Source of the DNA: Undaria pinnatifida
Taxonomy: Eukaryota; Sar; Phaeophyceae; Laminariales; Alariaceae
Direction of reading: 5' to 3'
DNA length: 64,000 nucleotides
Assembly: GCA_012845835.1 (NCBI GenBank)
Contig: JABAKD010000018.1
Location: forward strand, 2,535,729 to 2,599,728
Made by a program: the position numbers and the translations under genes. How positions within the stretch are numbered: the stretch's first letter is position 1; each line of letters opens with the position of its first letter. Of the stretch, positions 11,101 to 23,100 are shown in pieces. The notes under the pieces are model-generated. The model did not search any database. It was not told where the DNA came from and worked only from the letters and a program-made list of their open reading frames with translations.

Positions 11101-14100
11101 CGGTTTCTGAAGGGTGGCACTCCTTACCCCAAAAAATAGTGGGAAGCAGGCAATTTTTCTTGATGATTTCCGTTGTATAACTAAGGCCATGAGGCCTTTC
11201 GTCCGGCATCAGTTTTATTTTTCACTTCAAACCAGTTTCTGGGAGAGGTCGTAAGCTCCCAAGTTGAGGAACCTCAGAAAAAACGTGGTGCACCTTTATC
11301 GCAGCACGCGCATAAACTAACGAAAAAGCCGCGGTTTCTGATTCCACTCATATTTCTCCTTACCCATTCTCGGCAATGGGGGAACGGGGGGGCGCAGGAC
11401 GGCTTCCCGGTCTATGGACAGCTGGGGCGCGAGGGCGTGGAGATGCTGGTGAGTTGATGGTAACCGTGGAATATGGCAAGGTGCAGTTTTTTTTGCAGGT
11501 TTCTATTTGGCATTCGCGGACGTCACGGAGGTGGAGGGGCTTTGCTGCGGTCTCAACCCCTTAAGCGTTACCAGTGAAAATAGCTACTAAACGAACTTTT
11601 TAATGGTTTTGTATCTACTGATTTTATTAATCACGACCGTTCTAAACCCTGCCCCTTCCCTAACCGTAACCTCAACTAAGACAAGCGCCACGACCAAGGT
11701 AGCAGCGTTCGACATGAAACGGTTTATGTTCGGACGACTGTGCTCCTTCGCCCAAATCGTCTGAACTTCAATATTTTTTCGCAGTTTTGTTTTTTTGTGC
11801 CTAGGCTAGGCCATGGGATTGTTCGTCGGGTTTCCCATCTCGTTTCTCTTTTATTAAAGTCATTTTTTAGGTAAAAAAGGAACACATATCCTCGATAGGC
11901 TACAACGGAGGAGCCTCGCAAAAAAAAGATGCATCTCTGCCGTAGCGTGGCGTCCGTCGAAACGTTACTCCATCGTATAATGATGCGTGTAGAGGCTCCG
12001 ACCCCTTTTGACAAGATCTCCGGAGGTGACACCGCGTGTCTGTGAAGATAACTTGTGATAAAGAATCATATAGGATAGCTTGTAAAGTGGCGCTGGCGCC
12101 AAGTGTCTGTGAAGTTAACTTGTGATAAAACAAAATATATGATAGCTTGTAAAGTGGCGCCTGCGGCCCAAAAATGGCGAACGAACCAAGAGAAAGAATC
12201 AAGAGAGAATACAAGGAAAAGAGAGAGGAAGAGAAAATGAGTGACCGAAGTGGTCGAGGTGGTCACCCAATATTCTGGATGCAGCGCCCATGCCTCAGTT
12301 ATAGGTGTACTGTACGAGTGGTCGTACTCGCCGACAGAACGTCCCATGGTAATGTTCCTTGTAGCTTGTCCCCTGCAACATTCTCCGATACCTATTGGGG
12401 CAAGCTAGTTACAACTTGAATAGACAACACGCCGGCAAAAACAAACCAACCGAGTGTCCCCGCATTTTGCATTTCTCCGCATCTAGAACAAGATACTCGT
12501 ACGTGCCCATTCCTAGTGAGTGCGAATTAACCTGAGGCACCAGTGGACTGATAAGGTCATGTGTCAATACGCCCCCTTGGTGAAAATTCATTAGGTGGAG
12601 AAACCTGATACTCTACAAAACTATCTCATAAATAATACAGCATATTATGACGTGCATATTAACAGCGGCAATACGGAGGAGGCCATGACACTCAAATAAT
12701 CGAACTACGATTAGAACAACACGTTCAGACCTGCGTATCAACAGCGACAATATGGATACAGTCACTTTACTAATACGCGTGATATAATCAACAGCGAGGA
12801 ATACTCTAGAAATGAAGTGCAAACTGATGCGCTGGTTGTTTTACATGCCCCTTGAATTGATACGTTGACCGGCCAGACCGACTTGAAACCTCAAGAAAAT
12901 AGAAAACTGTGGACCGTCGTTAAGTACAGAGAAAGTGCGTACCATTCCGTTTTGCGTGTGTACGTACACTTACTCGAGCGAAGCCTACGAATACATATAG
13001 TACGGCAATGGAGTATGGTAGGCGCAGCTTGTATATATCTCGAAAGTTACCCGTGATTTTGATTGGTTGAGATCAGCGAGCTCAATTCTAGAGATAGAAA
13101 ACGTGAGGAACTATCTGCTGTCCGGTTGCTGCATCGCCTCAATGGAATATTACAACCAATAGTAAATCGAAGAAAGGAAGTGATGAGCCCATGTTGCTGA
13201 CACCCCAAAGAATGACCCAAGCGCGGACTGCTCGTTTGCCCCGCATGCCTCGCGTCTGTCGTCGTACCTGTATAAACACTATGGTGTACGGCGCGTACTA
13301 TCTAGACATTCGTTTGCCCCCCTCGGTTATGATGTTAACAGACTATGACCGTGAATGACGACGAATAGCCCCCCCCGCCCACCATCTCAATTCCACACCT
13401 CCTCTCTCGCCCCCCTCCCCATCCGCCAACCCTGCCGCTGCCCTCCTCCCCCCCTCCGTCCCTCGGACTTCTCGCCCCGCCTTCTTCACCTCCCGACCCC
13501 CTCATGACCCTGGTTCGCCATGTAGGTGTGTGGTAACGAGGGAGCGGACAAGACATACTGCTTAGACTCATGCAATGGGTACCTGGGCACCATGGATGGC
13601 GTCGACAACTTCAGATACCGATACTACATGGTGAGCATTTTTTGTTCTCTTCTCCCCTGAAACCGATCGAGCAGAAACAACTGTTCTTGTGCTTTCATAC
13701 GACCTATTCTTGATATTTGTCGCTGTTACAAAGGTCCCAAAATAACGTCTGTCACCCCTCGTTGCCTCGTGGAGGGCGAAGATACAGGTGTGTAGCACTT
13801 CTGGGAGAATGTACTTAATACTGACAGCTCTTCTCGACTGAGGAACTACCAAGATGGCGTTCGAACCCCATCTATGTTTCGGAACACCTGCGAGTTTGTA
13901 GTCAGATTAAGCGCTCTCGTTTTCGTAGACAACCAATGGCATTCAGGTCCATAGAGATCCTCACATCAAGAGGGCCCATGAAAAAACGGTGTGTCCGATC
14001 CATGACATGCCTCCCTCCCTAGCCATAACGCTTCCCCTCCCATACCTCATATGTTTGTCCGTTAGTGCGGATGCAACGAGAACTTCCTCCCGTCCACAAC

Positions 14101-17100
14101 CAATCGTATTTAATACTTCTCCCAGTTGCAATCACGCCTTCTTCTCGCCCATCGACATCCTTAACGCCCCCTCTTCTCTCCACTGCGTCGATGGCTTTCC
14201 CCCCTACTACGAAAACGCCTGCTGCTGTTGTTGCTGCATTTGTTGGGGGTTTCTCAGTCATGCGGATTCAACGAAAACTTCTTTCCGTCCACGACGAACT
14301 GCTACCGAGGATGCTGCCCGGATGGCTTACAGTGAGTAACCCCCACCCTACAGCCCCCCGCGCACCAAGCAAAAACAATGTATATACGTATGGCGGCAAC
14401 GTTGGTAGCACCAATTTGGCGGAGGTGTCTCTAACGGGCGTAGGAACAGTGCTCCGTCTCGAAAGGGATACGTGGTAAATATTTGTGAAAATTACTACGT
14501 CAAGCAAAACATTGACCTCCCACCCCCGCGCTGATGCTCGTATTCAACACACTCGTAACAGAGTAGGTGTGAGCAAATACATGCGGGGTGTGTAACGTGC
14601 AAACACGATACGCGAAACTATCACACAAAGAAGTTCTAGTACTTTGTTCCCGAAAAGATGGGTATCCTCTTTCTGAAGCTCACTTGTTATTAGACGAGCT
14701 ACTGCAGTTGTGTATACCGCATTCTAATTTTTTTTAATTAATTATTATACAAGTCTAACCCGGTGGACAAAAACCAGTCTCATGGCCGACGACAACAAGT
14801 CTTTATTCTATAATGAGGCCAATAAGGCCAAAGGGAACGGGAGGGGGTTACCCCGATTTTCGATAAACCAGGTTTTTCGCCACTCGCACGCGCGGCTCTG
14901 TAAGCGCTACCTAACCGACAAAAAGGCATCAGGCGGTCGTTTTTGGCGCAAAGTTGGCCGCCGTTTCATTGCGGGTTCTTCAACTCTTTAAAACATCACG
15001 AAGCTGAAGACCGCGAAACCCCTGGGGGGGGAGGGGGGGGGGGGGCTCGTGCGGGTCACCCCGGGCCACTCCAGAAACAAAAAGGCCTCAAAAGTGACCC
15101 CCCCCCCGCCCGCCGTAGCATTGGTGCGCCAGATTTTGCTTCTGGATCTCCGTACTTGGGGGAGCCACCCCAGAAACAAAAAGGCCTCAAAAGTGCCCCC
15201 CCCCCCCCCCGCCGTAGCATTGGTGCGGCAGGTTTTTCTTCTGGATCTCCGTACTTGGGGGAGCTCTGCACCTGGGCCGAAATTGATTTGGAGGCAACCA
15301 AAAACTCGTAATGTACATGAACGACGCCTTCTACGATAGAGGTAGTGGTAGCGCTTTTCGTTTGAAATGTTTTCTGAAAATGACGTCGCTCCTTGACCCA
15401 ACGATTTCGGAACTAGGTCGTCGGTTTGTGTGCTGGTTTTCCGCTGTGTGCCTAGGCCATGGGATTTTTCATCCACGGTATGATAGCAGCTTTTACCGTT
15501 GTATGCCTAGGCCATGGGATTTTTCATCGGGCGGTAGCAATTTTATTTTTATCCAAATCAGTTTTTGGTCAAGAGATGTCTCAGGCTCCCATTTTGTTTT
15601 CCAGGAAAACCCCTCAGAACAACAAGGTGGTGTGCGTCGATCGTAGCACGCGTCTGACAAGATCTATATGAAAATATTTCGTCAAGAGATATATGTATAT
15701 ATCTATGTTTTCACGGTTATAACTGGCTAAGGCGCCCAGTTCGTTCAATCAAAGCCGTTTCAACCAAAACATCTTGCTACCCATACGCTACCGTAGAATG
15801 CGTCACGAAAAAACATGGGGTATTCTGATTACGTAGAATAGAAATCACGACGCCTGTTACCATAGAGGAAGCACGTTTTGCTTGAAAATCATTTCTGAAT
15901 ATCGGCGCTGCTTAACCCAAAATCGTCCGAATTTTGCGTTACTTTTTAGAATTGTTGTTAAATAGCACCTAGGACTTGGGATTTTTCATCCGGTAGCGTT
16001 TTTTTTTATCCTCTCTCCAAATCTGTTTTCGGGGGAGGTCTTAAGCTCCCAAATAGAGGGAACCTTAGAAAAAAAAATGTTTCACGACACGTGCTACGAT
16101 AGAGGGGGCAGTTTTCGTCTGAAATGGTTTCTGAATGACGAAGCTCCCTTAACCAAAAATCGTCGGAACTTCACCATTCTATTCTCCGTGATTGTGGTGG
16201 AATAGCTAGGCCCCGTAGGACTGTGTTCATCCGATACCACTTTTTTTTTTTTTTTCGAATCAGTTTTCGGGATTTCTCAAGCTCTCCGAAATCGAGCAAC
16301 CTCCGAAAAAAAGCGGTGTGCACGTCTAACGTAGCACGCGTCTCACACTACCACCGTGGCATGTGTCTTACCCTCTGACGAAGGCTAACGTGGGAGGTTG
16401 CCCTTATTTTGGCCGCCCGGACCAAGGCCACGGTTAAGGGAGTACCCCGGTTCTTCACTAATAAGATTTGAGCTCTCATACAATCATATCATACCCGCAC
16501 GTGCGACTCTGAACCTCACTGACGAAAATACTTTACACGATATGCTTGGCGCAGCGAGGCAAACTATTGCATTGCGGATTCATGTCGCTATATATCTAGA
16601 TAACACCCAAGGTTATGACCGCCAAGGAACAGGGGATATGTCACTCGCGCGAGTGACCCCGGGCCACTGCCAAACAAATGCCCCTAAAAAAGGGACCTCC
16701 CTACATCGTAGCATTGGTCGCCGGTTTTAAGCAACTCGCACAAGACGCGCGCTACCATAGAGGTGCACCACTTATTTTCTGAGGTGTTCTTCATTTTGGA
16801 AGCTTCAAAGGCCATTCCCAACGACGGAATTGGAGAAAAACAAAAACTGACACACACACCGGATGAAAAATACCATGGCTCCTAGGTACACAACATCGCA
16901 AACAAATAAATGTGGACTATTTACCAACGATAATGGGCAAGGTTTGACCCCCGTCGTTCAGGGGGAAAAAATAGCCACAACGTGATCCTCTAGGGCGTAG
17001 CATGCGTCACAAGTGACTCCATACCTTCCCGTGTGGCGGACTCACATCTCGAGGTGTAAACGCAAAAGCTCTTTAAACGGCAAAAAGAAAACACGGGGAT

Positions 17101-20100
17101 CACTCGCGCGAGCGATCCCGACCCGCACTGAAAAAACGAAACCTCTACAACCGTAACCTCCCTGCGGCAAGATTGATCGCCGGCTCTCATGGCGAGCCCT
17201 TGTAGAAACAGAGCCGTGGCCCTCCTGATGAAGACCCTCGTACCAGCAGTCCGCGGGAAACGTTTTCGGCCAATAAGACCACGGGTACGATGGGAGAGGT
17301 CCCCGAATTTTCACTGCCGGACTTGAGCCACACCCCTCGCGCAAGTGACACGGTACCTCGCCACGAACGAAAAAAACATTTTTGCGATTGTTTTGGCGCC
17401 GCGTTAGCTACCACTCCGTTGCGGATTGTTTTCGTCAATTTAAAACATCACCAAAGAATTAAGACAGCAACATAACAGAGGGGTTTACCCGCGCGAGAGA
17501 TCCGGACCCACAACAAAAAAAGGCCCTTAAAAGGGACCCCCCCTACCGTATCCTGGGTCGCGTGTACGGGCTGCATGTACCGTAGCACACACATCGAAGC
17601 GCAAACGGGAGTACAACGGGATTGTAAGTCTAGATGGCTCCGTACTGCTAAGCCAGTTGGAGGGGCCCCCGACAGTCAGCTTTTCGTTGCTGAAACCTGT
17701 CAAACGTACCGCTGTCATGACACTTGTGTGTCTGCGGCCAAAAAAGACGTCAGCCTCCCCCGGCAACAGATTGCTTAATGCGTTTGTTTAACGTGTCCCT
17801 CCAAGGGAACGGGTTGCTTCTTTGAGTCCCCGGGATAAAAATTGTTTTCTTCAATGTCGTGCAGGAGGGATTTTCTTTTTAACGGGGGCGTTTTTTTCTC
17901 ACGCCTGTAATTGGTTTGGTTGCATCGACCTTGCTTGTGCTCAACGTTGCAAACATAGGTGTACAACTCACATGGTGGCCTGCGGAGACATAGCCAAAGC
18001 TGGCTACACGGCAGACTACGTACCTACAGAGGTGGGTGCAACCGTTGATGAAGCGGGAGCGGGGGGGCATTGTGATGAGGGGGGGGGGAGCTCTCAGCGA
18101 GGGGGGGAAGGAGGGGGTAGGAAGGAGCGGTGATGATGTTAAGTTGGGATTTTGGGGGGCTTGGAGAGAGTGGCGTCGGCGAGTAGGGGTTAGGGGATGA
18201 AGTCGAGGGCGGGCGGGAAGATCGGAGGGATTTTAGTTCGAGATGTCGTATCAGGGGGCCGGCGACAGAGGGGGGGGACGGGCGAAGCGGAAGAAGTGGA
18301 GCGGGGGCGGGGGGTGTGCGTGCTCATTTGATGCGTTCCTTGAAAAACTGCCCATTGACCACGCATCCCGTTCAAGACTGAACGAAGGGATGGAAGATTT
18401 GTAGGGGGCGGAGGAAGAGGGGGGGGGGGGGGGGCGTGGACTACCACTCGCATAATCGAAGATATGCAAAACAACAAACACTACTACTGTATCGTTCATG
18501 GATTCTGACTGACGAAACAACCCGCTTTTTGTTCGCTTCCTGTTACCCCCGCCCGCCGTGGCTTCCTCTCATTGCTGTTTCTCCTGAAAAGGAGGAGCGT
18601 GGGTTGGATAACGTGTACGATAGCGCATTGATAGAAGGAGATGATACCGATTTGATCGGCACGGACAACTCCTTGGACTGTTCTCTCTACCTGGGTGAGA
18701 TTCAAGAACGGGGTGATAGACACGGCCGGGAGCACTAGTCGATGGTGCTTGAGATGCATGCTACAATCGACGTAGAATTTCTTGGGGTATGCATACTTTC
18801 TGAATGACGAGTCAGAATCCTTGACGCCTTTACGACTGGAAGCTCCTTATTACCAAATTACTCAAAGGTAGTGTAGGGAGAAAATCGTTCTGCGGTACCC
18901 CCCCTAACGCTGCTTGAACGAAATCGCCGGTTTTGAAACCAGCTCCCGGTTGTATCTCCTGAAACATGGTGTCCCTTGGAATCCCGACGTCATCGCTGGA
19001 TAGACCTTTACACACAGTAAAGTATGCGGAGACCTTTTGATAGTAGCATCCCTCCTCGTGTCGAGCAACCATGAAACGTTCCTTGAAGAAAATGGCCGGG
19101 TTTTTTGGGGGGGGGGCTATGGAATAATCGGTCGAGGGGGACTGGGGGGCTCTAAATAAATAGGTTATACCCCAAAATCGTTGCAATTTTCGATTTTTGT
19201 TCGCACCATATTTTTGTTGTAATCTTGCGTACACCTAGGCCATGTGATGGTTTATCTGGTAGTGCTGCTAGATTTTCTCCATACATATCGGGTTTGAGGA
19301 GAAAACAAAGAAGGAAAAATCTCATCAAGTGAGGGGTAGTATTATTAGAAAAAAGAAGAAAATCGCCCTCTACCGTGCAGACCCAGGCTACGTACGGTAG
19401 AGGGGGTTGTGTTTTTTTTTTTCGGCTTTTTTTTTTCAGTGGCTCGGAGTCACTCGCGCGCTGGTAACCACTCTATTCTTTGCCGTCCTAAGTGTTCTTG
19501 GTGATTTTTTATTGACGATCTCGATCCGCAATGGAGTCGTCATCTACTCTGTTCCAAAACAATCGCCTCTTGCATATTTTTTTCCGTGACGTAGCGCGTC
19601 ACTCACGCGAGTGGCTCAAGCTCGGTAGTGAAAAAGGAGGTACCCCCCCCTACCTTTGGCCTTGGTCTGTAGTGTGTGTGTTGATGCATTGCTCGTTGTG
19701 GCCCAAAAAAAACGTATAAACGAAGAATAAAAATGCCTCTATTTCAAGAGGAAACCTAGCCTCAACCGTCTCGCTATATGAAAAGACCATAGCACTGTAG
19801 CGAAAAAACTTCTACAAGGGTCGTTCTTTGTTGACGAACTCTAAAAAAGTAACGATTCGTGGAAAATGTCACGGTTTTTTGTCACGATTCGTGACATTCT
19901 CTGGTATTCGTTAGGAAACACCATTGAAAAGCGGAAATAAATAAATGTAAAATCTATTTTACCCTTACAACTGTGTTTTTGACTTTTCCGGCGGTGAACT
20001 GTTATTGGATTTTTTATGGACTTTATTTTTTGCAAATCGCTTGGCCTCAACTATAATACCAATCAGATATTCCCTCGTGTCCCATCCTAACCTGACCCCG

Positions 20101-23100
20101 ATTAGATGAAACGAGCGACAGAACCGACGAAACCCTCAACGGGTAGGTTGTCTTGCCTCTCCATCCCCGACAACTAAGGTATTGACCATTTCAGAGCGCG
20201 ATGTAGCCCCCTCCTCTATGTTTTCATCCTTTTTCTGCCTGCATTCTCTTTTCCCTTCTCTTCTTCTCCTGCTCCTCCGGCTCCTCCTCCTGCGTCCCCG
20301 CCTTCACCCGCTCCGTCCAAACCGAATAAAGTTCCAGTAAACGGCACCGACACAAGGCCGCCAAGAGGTCGGTCGGGTTATTCCCTCGGCCTCTTGTTTC
20401 TCCCGTGCATCGCCCTGTTCCTGTTCCTCTACCCCCTCCCAAAACCACATGATATGACTACACAAGCTATGGGTAATGGTGAATGCACCTTTGTTAGTTC
20501 CTAGGCGACACCTCGCCACGACAGAGAAAGAGTAGAACTGTTTCGAAAAAAAACGTTTTCTGGACGACGGGGCGTCTTAACCCCTAAATTCGTCGGAACT
20601 TCCAACATGAATGGAGGATATTGTTTTTGCATTCCTGCAGGCGATGGAAAGTTTTCATCGGATCGCATTTTGGGTTTACTCTGCAGTCCTTTTTTGCCCG
20701 CGTTTTACGATGGAGGTGGAACTTTCCGTCTGAAACGTTTTCTGAATGAAGTGGCTCCTTAACCAAAAATCGTCGGAAATGGGCAAAAAAAAATGCATGA
20801 TTCATTTCTCGTTGTATGTCTTAGCTCATGGGATTTGTCATCCGCACGGTATAAAGGCACGTTTAAAAAAAAAAAATGGGTCAAGGGACGCGTGCTACAC
20901 TAGAGATGCGCCAATTTTATTCTGAAGCTTCCTCAATTTTGGGAGCTCAAGACCTCTCCCAAAAAAAACTGATTTGAGGGGAAAATGAAGCTGCTACTTA
21001 TCGGATGAAAAGTACCATGGAGTCTAGGCAAACGACGAGAATCATACTCTTAAAAAAAATACGACAATTTTCCGACGATTTTAGGTTAAGGACCCTACTC
21101 ATTCAAAACCCATTTCGGACGAAAACTGCCCCCTCTATCGTAGCACGTGACAAGGACCACATGTCTTAACCCCCTCATAAGGTGAGGTAACCCCCAGAGA
21201 AGAATATGGTGCACCCCCTCTACACCTTGGAAATGCATCCGGCCTCAGAGAAAACAAAGATGCACCTCTCTAACACTGTATAAAAATGTGTCTGGCCTCT
21301 CTCTGCAGAATGATAATACGTAAAAATGGGTTTCTCAAACCGATAGTTTCTCGACGATTCTCGGTTAAGTAAGGAACGCCATCATTCCACAAAAAAAAAC
21401 ATATCTATACTTCGTACAACATGTGAAAAAAAAAGAGTGCTAGTGCAAAAGCTCTCGCGATCGTGGGACGTACGTACCAAAAGAGAGAGCCGTGTGGACG
21501 GGGTGCAGCTTTCAAGAGTTTCATTCTTATCCCTCCCATCCGCCTCGCTTTTTTGCGCAGGATCGTTTGGCAAGGATAAAACGGCCGAAACAGTCGATGG
21601 GGACCTGTTTGGCACCCCAGCTCCCTCGACGACGGCGGCAGGTGGGCTCCATTGGCATATCTAGTCTAGACTAGTCGAATCAGGCGCCCCACGACATATT
21701 TTGTGAACCCTCATGGGGCTTCAGAGTATTATCTCTTTGTCGCTGTACGCCTCTGGACAGGCCGTGGGTGTGTTCTCCTGGGTTGCAAGTGCACATAATA
21801 GGACGTTTTGTTTTGAATCGTTCGCCAAGCTGTTCGGTGAGGGGACCTGAATAGAGCTCTTCACGTGAGGACCCTCAAAAAGACGTAGGAGCAGCCTTAC
21901 CATGTGGCATGTTCCTGGAAAAGCGGTATAGCACCGCAGAACTGCTACGATACAGAGGTACACCTTTTTTTTCCCCGCGGGATTCCTCACCTTAAAAAAA
22001 GCTCAAGAATTTTCGTTCTTAACATTTCTCGGAGCTTTCTTAACCCAAAAACTGATTCGGAGAAAGATGAATTATAATACTGCTGAACGGGGGATGAACC
22101 ACCCCATGGTCAAGGACGCGTGCTACAATAGAGGTGCGCCACATTTTTTCTGAGATATTTCTCAATATATATGGGAGCCTTGAGACCTGTTTGTCCCGAA
22201 AGCTGATTTTTGGGGAGAAAATGAAACTGGACGTACCGGGTGAAAAATCCCATGGCCTCTTGGGTGTACTTGTCAACGAGAACCATCGCGCAAGTAAAAA
22301 TAATGGCGTAGTTCCGACGATTTTGGCCCGTCATTCAGAACCCCTTTCGGACGAAAAAATGTGCTACCTCTATCGCGGCACGCATCGAAGACCAATTCTA
22401 CGGTGGTACCCCCTTTTGGGCACTTTTTTTCCAGTGGCTCGGTGTCACTCGCGCGAGTGACCCCCCTGTTCCTTGCGGCCACAGGCTTTCGTGAGCTGCT
22501 TAGCGTTCTCGATACTAGTGCGAAAAGATATGGTTAGCCACGCCGCACTAAAAAACATCGCCGAACGTGTTTTTGTCCACGCGTGAGGTACAGAGTCACC
22601 CGCGCGAGTATGATATGGTATAACATGGTACGATATGGTATGGTATCACGTTGTATGATAGGGTATGGCATTGTATGATATAGTATGTTTGGTATGATAT
22701 GGTATGATATGGTATGATATGGTATGATATGGTATGGTATGGTATGGTATGATATGGTGTGATATGGTATAACATGGTACGATATGGTATGGTATCACGT
22801 TGTATGATAGGGTATGATATGGTATGATATGGTATGATATGGTATGGCATGGTATGATATGGTGTGGTATGACATTGTATGATATGGTATGATATGGTAT
22901 GATATGGTATGATATGGTGTGATATGGCATGGTATGGTATGATATGGTATGATATGGTATGGTATGATATGATATGGTATGGTATGATATGGCATGATAT
23001 GGTATGGTATGGTATGATATGGTGTGATATGGTATGATATGGTGTGATATGGTATGACATGGTATCATATGGTATCATCAATATGGTATGTATAGTATGA

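Noticed and set aside
20880-22390. CRISPR-like regular repeats
   Set aside because: The similar segments are inverted-repeat MITE copies of about 250 bp with irregular spacing, not short direct repeats with unique spacers.
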